A stretch of 64,000 bases of DNA from Limnephilus marmoratus (Eukaryota; Arthropoda; Insecta; Trichoptera; Limnephilidae): assembly GCA_917880885.1 (NCBI GenBank), contig OU862919.1, forward strand, positions 53,543,058 through 53,607,057. Direction: 5' to 3'. The translations under genes and the position numbers were made by a program. Positions 20,750 to 30,522 of this stretch are shown here, piece by piece (position 1 is the first letter of the stretch; each line of letters starts with the position of its first letter). The notes under the pieces are model-generated. The model ran no database searches. It saw only the letters and a list, made by a program, of their open reading frames with translations, and had not been told where the DNA came from.

Positions 20750-21327
20750 TTAGTCAACTTCACCTCCCTGTATCCTACTTTCCATTGATTGACGTAGGTC
20801 TGATAAATATTTTCTTTGGTTCGGAGTTTGGTCGGAAAAACTTTTGACAGGGGAGTTGTTAAGATAAAAGTTTTTTTTCCTGAGAATATTCATTACTTCA
20901 GTTGAGTTTTTTAAGATCACTTTAATGGGCCTCGATTTATCAGGCCTCACTGCTCCAAGACGGAATGTGTTGATGGAATTTGGTTCTATGTTGTTGTCTA
21001 TTTTCTTCAGAATGGTTGTAATTTGTAAATTATCGTCTTTGATTTTTTCAGTTTGGTTCAGTTGTGTACTTTCAGGAACGTTTATAATTATGAGATTATT
21101 TGCTCTGTTTTTCCTCTCTTCAAGCTCATCCGCCACTTCACATGTAGATTCTAATGGGTTAGGTTTGTTGGTTAATTCTTTGAAAGCTATTAGCTCACCC
21201 TCGAGTGCTGCCATTTTTGTAGCCATTTGAGCTATGGTTCCAAGAATAGCATTAGTTTTTGGAATTATTTTCGCAATTTGATCTTTGTTCAGTCTGCTAC
21301 TGGGGTCTATTATTAGTTCGGTTAGAG
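20750..21327 (-). pseudogene. LINE-A ORF1, C-terminal part
   Basis: This encodes a nucleic-acid-binding ORF1-type protein: a predicted coiled-coil-like stretch (ATKMAALEGELIAFKEL) then NRANNLIIINVPES and a basic region with FRLGAVRPDKSRPIKVIL, the RRM-like part of LINE ORF1 proteins. It ends about 45 bp before the ORF2 frame opens. The 5' part of the gene is at 26811-26864, displaced by the hAT-A insertion. The apparent upstream extension of the frame to 21415 is hAT sequence and is not part of the gene. Confidence 0.85.
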
Positions 21328-21454
21328 CATAGGTTCCCAACCTTTTTTTGCCCACCGCCCACTTTGAGAATATTTTTTTTCTAGCGCCCCCCAACTCGTA
21401 TATCTGAAACAGCAATTGTCGTCACGATTATATTTAACACAACGGTGGCGGAGA

Positions 21455-21475
21455 GGGGGGGGGGGGGGGGGGGGG
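21455..21475. repeat. Poly-G run
   Basis: About 21 consecutive G residues lie in the left part of hAT-A. The length is probably unstable and liable to sequencing error. Confidence 0.8.
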
Positions 21476-21536
21476 TAGGATGGGGCAAGATGCGTTTTTT
21501 TAATTTTTTAATTGTATATTTTATTTGGTGACCGGC

Positions 21537-21700
21537 CAACTCAGAATGAAACAAACTCAGCTCCTCATAAAGGTCACTAAAGAGTGATGATTAAAAAAAA
21601 TGGTTAAGATAGGTAAGGGTTACCGGCAATTTTAAAATTATTTTTTTATTGCTTTCAATGACCTTTCTGAGATGGTTTAATTCTGAGTTGGCATGGAACC
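21537..21700. mobile_element. Fold-back MITE inside hAT-A
   Basis: GGTGACCGGCCAACTCAGAA at the left end is mirrored by the complement GGTTCCATGCCAACTCAGAA at the right. Pairing continues through AAAGGTCAYT on both arms. It spans about 164 bp with no coding capacity. Confidence 0.65.
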
Positions 21701-21729
21701 GTTCTGAATTATTTTCATTTTTTTTACTT

Positions 21730-23180
21730 GGGTTTTATTGCTCAGAAAGATTACACTTGTGCAGTAATTCACGTGACACGCTACAGTGGTATTGTAGACC
21801 AATTTCCGTGTTTTGACGTCTAACTATCCCTTTATCCTACTTTTCTTTTTCTTTTTAATCTTTTCTGCAATTTTTTAATTTAACATTTTAAAGTTAGTGT
21901 TTACTTTTAATTTGTTATAGATTATGATTCCTGAGTATTTAATTTCTTCTACTTCGTCAATATTTTGATTTTCTATATTTAGGGTAGTAATTTCGTTGAG
22001 TTTCTTCTCTAATATCATGAATTTACTTTAAGTTACATTTATTTTCAGTTTATTCGAAGAAAAAAAAACTTTAATATATAATATAAAAGTATTCTTAAAA
22101 AAGCGTTTTTTGACAATGCATCTTCGATATTATTTGGTATAATATATAAAAGTGTGTCATCAGCAAAAGTTTGATAGAACAGTACTTTAGGCACTTCACT
22201 ATATCATTAATATATATACTTAATAAATAGGAGCGGTCCCAACACAGATCCTTTAGGAACTCCGAGGTTTACTTGTTATTCTTCAGATATAGCATCTCCA
22301 ATTTTGTTTCTTTGTTTTCTATTTTTAATTTTATTATTAGTATTTCTCTGTCTATCTTTTCAAAAACACTTCTAAAATCCAAGAACACTATTATTGTGAT
22401 TTTCATCTGATCCATACTGGTTTTCCATTATGAATATTTGTTGCTAAACCCTGCTGTTTTACAAGAATGTTATTTTTTTTCAATAAATTTTCTCATCTGT
22501 TCTTTAACTATGGATTCTAGTATTTGTTCATATTTAGGTTATCCGTTTATTTTTCTGAGGTCTTCAAAATTTTTAGCGTTTATTATTTTGGGCACTGATG
22601 TTATTATGGAAGTTTTCCACGACTGCGGAAAAATTCCCATTCACACAGATTAATTTATTAGTGCAACTACTTAAATTTAACTATGCCTATAGTAATTCCA
22701 GGCGTCGATGATTTTTGCGTCATCGTATTAAAAATTTTCATTAAATACTCACTGATACCTGAAAATATTATTATTTTCTCTTCTTTCCGATGATTGAGAA
22801 GAAGTATCTGTGAATAATTAAATACTCTTATTTATGTTTTCGACACTTAGAGTATTAAATTTGGCTATTTTAGTTTTATCATCTTCAACTCCATCGGGAA
22901 CCGATCTTCCTTAATGTTTTCCCTCTGTTTGCCACTTATAATTTATTTAAGTGTAGTCCACATTTTTCTTGAATCTCTTTGAGAGGTATGTAATAATTTT
23001 TAGCCTTGAATACAAATTTTTGGTATGTTTTATTTCTGTACCTATACATGTTTCTAAGTTTCTTACAGGTTTCTTCTGGAAATTGTATTTTACAGGCCTT
23101 ATAAGCTGTATCCCTTTGTTTTTTTAGAAGATGTAGGGATTTCGTAGGTATACTATTTATTTGTATGTTTTAATATACTT
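21730..23180 (-). pseudogene. LINE-B, 3' part (RT domain), decayed
   Basis: Minus-strand translation in shifting frames gives NGYPKYEQILES-like, FLDFRSVFEKIDREI, GVPKGSVLGPLLFI, YINDI, FADDTLLYIIPNN (the catalytic FADD), then KYSGIIIYNKL and CHVNYCTSV. These are ordered RT palm and thumb blocks of an APE-type LINE. Several frameshifts and stops make it non-functional. It continues upstream at 24582 after two Helitrons. Confidence 0.85.
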
Positions 23181-23773
23181 CTAGCTGGTTCCCGGCATGC
23201 GTTGATATACCATTTTTAAAGAAATAAATTGTTTCCCTGTTCCCCTCCCGCATTTCCTTCCCCTCCCGCGTTCCCTTTCCACCTTCCCCGCCTACCCCCT
23301 CCCCTCTTCCACTTCCCCGTCCCGCCAATCTCCCTACCGCGTTCCATATAACAGTCCCAGTACATTCAGTTTTCAAACATTTCGCGTGCCTCCTATTACA
23401 ATTGTTTTATTCAAATTTTCGCTTTTCATTTAAAACAAATATTCATTTTTATATATTATAAGAACAATCAATCAAATTTGGTACCTAACGTAGGTATCTA
23501 TTTAAAATATCTGTAATTTAAATAATCCATATATAATTCTTTTTTTACAAAAAAAAAACGTTAAAAAACACAATTCAATTTCGTCAAACGCGCGAACTGT
23601 CAAACGTGTGAAGTTATAATAATCGTTAAGTTTTCTGAAATTATCCAATTTTCTGCGCAATTTTCTTAAATTTTCTTTCCGTAAGAACCTTCTACAAAGT
23701 ATTGGGAAACTTTAAAAAAAAGTGAAATGATGGCGTGACCAAGGGAAACAGGAATTCATTTTATATATAAATA
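23181..23773 (-). mobile_element. Helitron 1 inserted in LINE-B
   Basis: The plus strand begins CTAGCTGGTTCCCGGCATGC, so the minus-strand element ends in hairpin plus CTAG. A C-rich tract (23230-23340) and a body with TTTGGTACCTAACGTAGGTA follow, shared with Helitron 2. Its 5' end is poorly preserved and abuts Helitron 2 directly. Open frames over the C-rich tract are spurious. Confidence 0.7.
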
Positions 23774-24581
23774 CTTGCTGGTCCCGGCATGCGTTGCTAT
23801 GCCATTTAATAAAGAAATTGTTTCTCCCTGAGTGTCCTTTTCCATTCGTCCCGTTCCCCTTCCGCCTCCCCTTCTTCTCCTGCGTCCTCTTCCCCTCTCG
23901 CGTTCCCACTCCGTCACCTCCACCTTCCCTCTCCCCACTCCACTCCCCCCCCCTTCCCCCGTCCCGCAAACCCTTCTCCCGAGTTCTCCTCCCCCCTCCC
24001 AGGTTCCCCTCCCCCTCCCAGGTTCCCCCCCCCCTATCGCCTTCGCCTTCCACCTTCCCCGCCTTTCCTCTTCCCTTTACCGCTCCTTCGTCCCGCCAAC
24101 CCTCCTCCCGCGTTCCATATATTCAATCCCAGTACATTCAGTTTTTAAATAGCCCGCGTGCCACCTTTACAATTTTTATAAAAATTTCCATTTTTCATGT
24201 ATATTAAATTTGGTACCTAACATAGGTGCCTATTTAAAATATCTAAAATTCTTGATTCGATTCAAACTATCAGGGGAGTACCTACTATAAATAAATTTAT
24301 CAACTTAAAGATTTTCAAAAACAGAATTTTATTTAACAATCATTGTTTTGCAAAATGATATTCTCAAACACGCGTACTGTCAAACGTGCGATAGTCGTTT
24401 AGGTTAGTAATAGGTTTCTGAAATTATCCAATTTTTGCGCAATTTTCTTAATTTTTCTCTCCGTAAGAACCATCCTCGTACTTCAAGGAATATTCTAAAA
24501 AAAGAATTAGCGAAATCAGTTCAGCTGCTCTCGAGATTTGCGCTTACCGACAAATTCAGCGATTCATTTTTATATTATAGA
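23774..24581 (-). mobile_element. Helitron 2, tandem with Helitron 1
   Basis: The 3' end on the minus strand is hairpin GGCAT...ATGCC, then GGGACCAGCAAG, where the terminal CTAG has mutated to CAAG. The 5' end reads TCTATAATATAAAAATGAAT and then GCGCAAATCTCGAGAGCAGC, a common insect Helitron 5' terminus. It lies between A and T as expected. The C-rich tract at 23820-24110 opens several spurious frames. Confidence 0.8.
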
Positions 24582-25237
24582 TATATTCGTTGTAGGCATT
24601 AGTTCATTTACTACTGGTTTCAGGTGTCCTATTAGTTCATCGGCTTTTCTGTCTAAATTTCTTTGGTTATCGCAGATCCACTTTTTGTTTTGTAATGCCG
24701 TACACAATTTATCCTTATTATAGTTCTCTTTATTCCTGTATATATATTATACTTCGTGTTCCCTAAGGCTTCAGGCTATTATATTATCTAATTTTTGTAA
24801 TAATTGTTTCGTGATCAGATTGATTTTGAATTCTCAAAAAAAAATTCGTAAAAGTCATTTGAAATTACCAAATCAACCATAGTTTTAGAGTTTTTTCATA
24901 TTCTTGTATAATTTTTGACAAGTTGCTTCCAACCTAGGCAATTTATGATGATTTGTAATCTTGTGCTTTTTGTATTGAATATTAAAATCTCCACAGGTGA
25001 TTTATTTATTTTCTAATGGCACCATTCTTCAAAAAAATCTAAGAATTTTGTATCATTTTGATTTTGGGAATGATAAATAGCTGCATAGGTTCCCAGCTTA
25101 AAATCCTTCATTATCCAGTAGGTATCCAGGTATTATTTTCATCTAGTTCCGCATTTGTTGTGACTTTGTAAGAGATATTGTTTACACACTCACACACATA
25201 CACTACAGAATTAATGTGATAACTCCACCTGTATGCC
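24582..25237 (-). pseudogene. LINE-B, middle part (endonuclease), decayed
   Basis: In shifting minus-strand frames one can read GTYAAIYHSQNQNDTKFLDF and GDFNI-like, NHHKLPRL, and TMVDLVISND, which correspond to the GDFN and DLV(F/I)SN regions of APE endonucleases. It joins 23180 on one side (Helitrons excised) and 26518 on the other (hAT-B excised). Confidence 0.75.
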
Positions 25238-26509
25238 CAGGGCCGGATCTACGAAATCTGGCGCCCTGTGCAGTAGGTACCGATGGCGCCCCCCCCCCCC
25301 CTATATTTTTATTTTGATTAAAAATTCGTTCACCCCAATTTTTTTATTTAATTTTTTTATTTAATTTTTTTTTACACCAATTTATCAAATAAAATCAAGA
25401 CATATAAAGGGTGTAACTTTTCCAAGTGACCTGGCGGTAGCTCTCACACTCGTTTTTTTTTAAAGAGAGAATCGCCAGGAGTCCTATACTCTCTGAATCT
25501 ATTGGGTAAACATAAAATTATGAACATAAATCTATCCAAATGCTGAAGTGATTTTTCATGTGAATTTAAATTTTGCGTTAAATGATTCCAATCACATAAT
25601 AGTGAACTAGTTAACGCGCCATTCCTAGATACAGAAAATAATTTGCAACAAAAACAAAAAAACCCTATCTGAAGTTTTCGAATAAATAAGCCGCGATCTA
25701 TGTAATTCTTCTCCATTAGGCAGTTTCTTGTATTAATACTTAGTATTAAATTTACGCTTGTTCGTAATAGGAAAATAAAAATCTTTCAATTGTACAGGAT
25801 ACTAATAAGAATATAACCTCTAATTTGTACCTTGCATTTCCCCTGTGTTGAGCGAACAAACACCATACAAACACGCTTACACTGACACCGTAAAATAACA
25901 AATCAAACAAATCTAATAGATATTAATTATTAACGAACTTCAAAAAATAATATGTCAAACCAATGACGAAACTGTCAACAAGTTGCAACTTGATGCTTGA
26001 ACAAAGATGCTTTTTTTAATGGAATTTACTGAAGATTTCATAAGAAAATGGTCTTTAACTACCTTCTCCTAGAGACTTAAATCGTACAAAATAAAACAAT
26101 AGGAGCGTACTTTGAAAGGCGCAAGTCGGTTTGTTTGATACACTAGAAGAAAAATACCGCGCTGTGATTGGTTATTGAATTTGGATCGCACCCATTCGTC
26201 GTAAAATATGTTAAAAGATTTGTGGAAAAATAGATCTTACGTTTAAACTAAATATATGGAATTTGTAAAAAAAATCTGTAACTGACTATAAATTCGTAAG
26301 CCGTTCATACCAACCTGATGCGTGCGAATTCTGTTTCTTTTGAAATTGTTGCTAGAGCGTAATAATTATTTCGTACTATGGGTAATTTTTAAACGATTCA
26401 GGGAATATTATAACTAAATTTTAATACAATATTTATTTTCTCACGGCGCCCCTTCGGAGTTGGCGCCAGGTTTTTGCACGTTTTTGAACGTATGGCAGAT
26501 CCGGCGCTG
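25238..26509 (-). mobile_element. hAT-B element with transposase fragment
   Basis: The ends are CAGGGCCGGATCT and the complement CAGCGCCGGATCT. The 8-bp TGTATGCC is duplicated at 25230-25237 and 26510-26517. The interior holds a minus-strand frame (25444-25716) resembling a TTF-type zinc-finger N-terminus of hAT transposases. The element is 1.27 kb and cannot encode a whole transposase. Runs of C lie near 25292. Confidence 0.85.
25444..25716 (-). pseudogene. hAT transposase N-terminal fragment (TTF-type zinc finger)
   Basis: The frame contains FCFCCKLFS, followed by LLCDWNHLTQNL and HEKSLQHL. In hAT-family transposases a CxCxLF motif, a (G)F.DW..L block and an H-E-x-S...H pair form this finger, so the spacing fits. 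The catalytic DDE and dimerisation domains are absent. It lies wholly within hAT-B and ends at a lysine-rich frame near 25444. Confidence 0.7.
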
Positions 26510-26517
26510 TGTATGCC

Positions 26518-26685
26518 TGCTAAATGAGCCGCATCTAATTGTCGAATAGCCCTGAAATGTTGTTTCATTTTGGTTAATTTCTTCGGTAATACAGGTTTCG
26601 CTCATCATCACCAAGTGCAGTTCGTATTCTTTTAGCATGTCTTCGACTTCTTCGATATGTGCTAGTAAACTAGCTATGGGTTTCT
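26518..26685 (-). pseudogene. LINE-B, 5' end of endonuclease domain
   Basis: The minus strand encodes KEYELHLVMMSETCITEEIN and then QGYSTIRCGSFSRHT-like residues, the LSET..T and GY...R blocks at the start of an APE endonuclease. LINE-B is truncated here, where hAT-A terminal sequence begins. Confidence 0.8.
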
Positions 26686-26810
26686 CTGGGTCTCCTACCG
26701 CCCCCCTGAAAGTCTGAAACGCCCCCCAATTTTCTCTTTGCCTTCTACCGCCCCCCTGAAGGTCTAAAACGCCCCCAAGGGGGCGTTATCGCCCACGTTG
26801 GGAACCTATG

Positions 26811-26880
26811 GGTTAGAGCCTCAACCGCGTTTCTCGCCAGACTGATGTATCCCTGGGAGTCCATTTTGTTAAAATTAAAT
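26811..26880 (-). pseudogene. LINE-A ORF1 start, displaced by hAT-A
   Basis: The start codon is at 26864 on the minus strand. Eighteen codons (MDSQGYISLARNAVEALT) run up to the hAT-A target duplication, and the frame resumes at 21319. Upstream, an A-rich leader (about 18 A on the minus strand) is probably the 5' untranslated end. Confidence 0.8.
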
Positions 26881-27290
26881 TTTTTTTTTTTTTTTTGAAA
26901 AATGGACTATGGTTAAGCCTGGATTTAAGGTGGATTGACTTGAACTACTTGCTAGTATGGGCCAGGTCGGACGGTAGTAGCTTGGGTGACAATAATAATT
27001 CCATTGAATGTAACCATATAGACATTAAAACGATTAAAAAATCAAAACCAACGTTGGGTCATTCTCCCTACGAAGAACATGCTCATGTTTAATAATAATT
27101 TGACCAAGTACATGTTAACTAGTAGTTTTGTAAACAATAGTAGACATCGCGTCCAAAAAAGATTTTTCGGATTTTCTTTTATTTAATAAAACAAAACCAG
27201 AATTTCCTCCGAATTCTACCTAATTAAAATGCCGCATATTTTATGTAGCAATATATATTTTTTTTAAATTTTTTGAGTAAAATCTCAAAT
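26881..27290. other. Non-coding, nothing recognised
   Basis: This is an AT-rich stretch upstream of LINE-A. The short frame 26895-27092 has no known motif. Confidence 0.45.
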
Positions 27291-27443
27291 TATAATATTT
27301 AATTAAATTAAGACAATATTAGCGAAACTCAATCGAAAAGGTTGAGGCCCAGAGGTGCCAAAATCTTTTTCTGATTTTTTTGTCTCCACATTTTCGATTG
27401 AGTTTCGCTAATATTGTCTTAATTTAATTAAATATTATAATTT
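27291..27443. mobile_element. Fold-back SINE remnant (family X)
   Basis: About 50 bp at 27291-27341 (ending TTAGCGAAACTCAATCGAAAA) are the reverse complement of 27393-27443. The segment between reads GAGGCCCAGAGGTGCCAAAA then TCTTTTTCTGA, like the post-B-box part of the SINE at 53210-53345. The tail TTCGATTGAGTTTCGCTAAT also appears, diverged, at 42310 and 53315. Confidence 0.65.
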
Positions 27444-27770
27444 TTTATTTATTGAAAATACTCGATGATACAATTTCTCCAATAAAACTTCACTATCCCA
27501 ATGGTATTTTTTTTTCAAACTTCTTCACCCAGGTACGTATCTTAATATTGAAGAAATGCGAAGAGGAATGACTAAGTAAACATTAGAAAAAATAATCTTT
27601 ACTGAACCATAGTCAAAGTAAGGCTTGATTGAAAAATAAAGCGGATGTAGAAGATTTTCGAAAACAGAAACCGAAGACAAAAACTAATTTACAGACGAAT
27701 GAAATGCCAAACGGCCGAGTTAGAAGAGGACCGCGCTACGCTTAATTAGTTAAATTTTCTTTTTTCGTAT
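27444..27770. other. Non-coding, nothing recognised
   Basis: AT-rich sequence without an identifiable feature. Confidence 0.4.
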
Positions 27771-27774
27771 GGTG

Positions 27775-28015
27775 GGGGGTCAGAGGGGAACATCTAGGTC
27801 TGCGAGCCAGTCTAGGGCCTCAGGCGTTGCCCTATGGACCTCATCAATCCCGCCGGGGAATGAATGGAGCGGGCATTCGTTGACCACATATTCGGTGGTC
27901 TGCACCGCACCGCACACATTCATGTGAGCACAACGGATATGGGAACACCTTATCCTATTGATGGCAGTCCAAAGTTTGCGAGGCAATGAGAATCCACGCT
28001 GTCTCTCAGTGGGGT
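27775..28015 (-). pseudogene. LINE ORF2 C-terminal fragment (I/jockey-like zinc knuckle)
   Basis: The minus-strand frame reads PRKLWTAINRIRCSHIRCAH, then VVNECPLHSFPGGIDEVHRA and TPEALDWLADLDV. The pattern W..LNR.R....RC, VNECPL..FPGG and TPEAL.W is a recurrent C-terminus of jockey/I-group LINEs from insects. The cysteine cluster is incomplete (an internal deletion). No RT core is adjacent. Confidence 0.7.
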
Positions 28016-28186
28016 CGACTAGTTAAATATTAACTAGTTTATTTGATTGATTAAAAAATTAGTAGTTTTGTGGGCATCACCTTACAAATGATAGTTTTTT
28101 ACGCCACACTTTGGTGCGACATAATTATTTTCATTTTACTAAATAAATATCTTATAATATATGTGTACAGGGTGTTGAGGTGTTGA

Positions 28187-28683
28187 TGTCAGTGATTCCT
28201 GCCATTATTTGCAGTAAAAAATGTAAATGATATTTTGGTCTCCGGTGACTTTTTTGTTATTTTTTTCTTCCACTTATCCATTACTTATTGATCACTCAGC
28301 CGAGTAACCCGTCACTAACTGTCCAATATCTAGTGAATTTTTTATGTTTTAATTTTAAAAAAATACTCAAAAATGTCACCGGAGACCAAAATTTCAGTTC
28401 CATTTGTTACTCCAAATAATATTAGGAATTAATAAATTGGAACAAATAATGGTTAGAGTGAATTAAGTACGACGTTTAAGGTACCGTACCTTGGAGAAAA
28501 AAATGTAAACAAAAATTTAGTCTTCGGTGACATATTAATATACATTTGTATATTTTTTAAAGCAAACATGTTAAAAAATCAGTTGGTATTTAACACGGGG
28601 TGAGGGGTTGGTTGATTACTTGACTTGAAGAAAAAAAATTGAAAAAAAGACATTTTTTCCAAATAATGTTAGGAATCACTGCT
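28187..28683. mobile_element. MITE with about 35-bp terminal inverted repeats
   Basis: The left end (GTCAGTGATTCCTGCCATTA) and the complement of the right end (AGCAGTGATTCCTAACATTA) match, with TTTG and AAAAAATG continuing on both sides. An internal inverted pair TTTGGTCTCCGGTGAC / GTCACCGGAGACCAAA lies at about 28233 and 28375. No coding capacity. Confidence 0.65.
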
Positions 28684-29944
28684 TACGGTAAGCCAAGTAC
28701 CTACGTTGTATTTTGTCAGTAGGCCCTGGATTCAGAGACCTCCAGGCCGTTATGGCTCCTGGCAGGAAGTATGAAGGTATGTTCATTAATCACGAGCTTC
28801 CATTGTGACACGTCTCCATTGTCTATTTTGCTTTGCCACAGTTTTCTTGAACACTGTTTTAAAGTTCACTTCACCGTTACTAAGAAGGCATGAGGTTTTT
28901 AATCAATGCTTAACTTTGGAATCGCTTCGTTAAGGCTGCGGTAATTAGCCATTTCATTCTTACCTCACTCCATTACATTTTCATCGACCAACATAAACTT
29001 TGTCGATATTTTAACGATATCTTTCGTTTCTATTATTTCTAGATAGGTACATATGTATTGCTTTTATTTTTATTACCCATGCCCTTATTGGTTTTTAAAT
29101 TTTAAAGTTTCCATAATTATTGCATTGTTTAAATTTGACTTAAGAGGGCATTACCAGAGAAAACCAGAAATATGTCATTTTCAAATCAGATTTTAGACGT
29201 ATTGACTCTTTTCCACAAAAAATTATATATGGGCTTCGAAAGATTGTTCTTTTATCTAGCATTCGCATGTAATGAATTTTGAGAAAAAAATTTTTTTTAG
29301 TATCATAAGGTTATTATTCCATAGGTCGTTGGCAGATTTGTTAAATTTTCAAAAAAGATTTTGTATTATACCACACCCATTTCAAATAATATAATCATGC
29401 AGTAAAATAAATCAATACATTATCTAGCAAACGCATGTTTTAGAATTTTAATTTTAGTTTCAATAAAATCATTAAAATATATGTACGTTCATGTGTTTCT
29501 TGACGAAAATTGGTCCATTTGTGTAATTATTTGCGCACTTACAAACTAATATATTTCAGATTTTTTTAACATTCTTATTAAATTTAGACATTATTAAAAA
29601 ATGATAAATACTTATAATCAAAAAATAATTACAAAAAGTGCATTATTCTAATAGTTTTATCATCACGCCTTTCATCATTTTTGGATGAAGGTATAAATTA
29701 CAGCTGATTTGGATTGAAATAAATTCGATATTGAGTTATAATTTAGAAAAGCTGGTACGGAGAATACTTAATCTTTCTCATTGTAACCGCCCTGCACGAT
29801 CGTAAGAACAACTTTCGACGAAATGTGGATTTTAGTCCGCTGGCTGGTTAAACGCTCTTAAGATCTTTAGTCTAGTCATTTTGTGAGTTATTCGCAAATG
29901 TTGACTCATGTGTTTCTTTACCAGGATAATTAAGTATTTGAAAT
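28684..29944. other. Non-coding, nothing recognised
   Basis: About 1.26 kb of AT-rich DNA. No ORF, tRNA-like sequence or repeat terminus was recognised. Confidence 0.5.
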
Positions 29945-30422
29945 TGGCCTTTTTTTCTCATTAGCTCCACACAGGAGGCACCGAGGAAAACAATTTCCTT
30001 AGGGGCCTATGTCATCTTTGAGGATGCTGTGTGGAGAGTTTTTTAAGGGAAAGGAAGGAGAAGAAGATATGGGAAGGAAAAAGGTATGAGGGGTGGGTAG
30101 AAATCTGGGGGTCAGTGTGGCCAGGAGTGGCGGATGTATGAATCTATTCCTCACACTGCCGTGCAAGGCGAAGGGCCGGAAGAATCCGGCTGGAGACGTC
30201 AAAAGGCCTCCTTCAATCAGTCTCCTCCGATCCAGCCCGCCACGCAATGGTTGGGCAAACGTATCCGCCACCAAGACCTAGACAAACCTCATCCCATGAA
30301 CCCGGGCACCCCTGCTAAGTCACCAAACGTAGCGAACCACTTGGGGTTACCTGTGGCAGGGGTGTTGGTTGTCCAATAAATGGTTCCCGGGGCGGCGGTA
30401 CCCATACTTGCCTCCCAAATTG
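29945..30422 (-). mobile_element. SINE-like element, copy B
   Basis: On the minus strand it begins AATTTGGGAGGCAAGTATGG and ends CATCCTCAAAGATGACATAG then GCCCCTAAGGAAA ... TCCTCGGTGCCTCCTGTGTG. The 3' end can fold into an outer stem (CTCCACACAG/CTGTGTGGAG) and an inner stem around the AAATTGTTTT loop. Frames 29999-30274 and 30093-30379 are inside it and are not conserved in the other copies, so I do not treat them as genes. It abuts the inverted piece of PLE-d. Confidence 0.75.
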
Positions 30423-30425
30423 GCC

Positions 30426-30518
30426 TAAACATATCTAAGAGTGGCGAGCGAATTATATTGGTTATGTAATCACCTCTATCCATAATAATAACACTGTTCC
30501 CTTTATCAGCCTTTATCA
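30426..30518 (-). pseudogene. Inverted N-terminal piece of PLE-d RT
   Basis: On the minus strand the sequence encodes KADKGNSVIIMDRGDYI, the ADKGN..V.MD...Y motif found just upstream of the RT core in Penelope-like elements. The forward strand takes over with KTMDFLQGDNFE at 30523, the next residues of the same protein. So the 5' part of the element is inverted at this breakpoint. Confidence 0.8.
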
Positions 30519-30522
30519 ACCA

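Larger units (their letters stand above)
21328..26810. mobile_element. hAT-A: 5.5-kb composite hAT-type element inside LINE-A ORF1
   Basis: The ends are inverted repeats, CATAGGTTCCCAACCTTTTT on the left and GTTGGGAACCTATG on the right. The 8-bp GGTTAGAG is duplicated at 21320-21327 and 26811-26818, as expected for hAT. The reading frame of LINE-A ORF1 resumes exactly across the two duplications. Sub-terminal GCCCCCC-rich repeats occur near 21375-21390 and 26690-26775. There is no own transposase. The bulk is LINE-B with further insertions, so the original was probably a short MITE. Confidence 0.9.

Noticed and set aside
20925..21230. Forward frame of 101 codons
   Set aside because: It is the antisense shadow of LINE-A ORF1.
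21329..21415. N-terminal extension of the LINE-A ORF1 frame
   Set aside because: These codons are hAT-A terminal sequence; the true start is at 26864 on the far side of the insertion.
23712..24207. Overlapping proline-, serine- and glycine-rich frames on both strands
   Set aside because: Low-complexity C-rich interior of Helitron 2; several frames are open at once and none resembles a protein family.
30093..30379. Forward frames of 62 and 81 codons
   Set aside because: They lie in SINE-like copy B and are not conserved in copies A, C and D.
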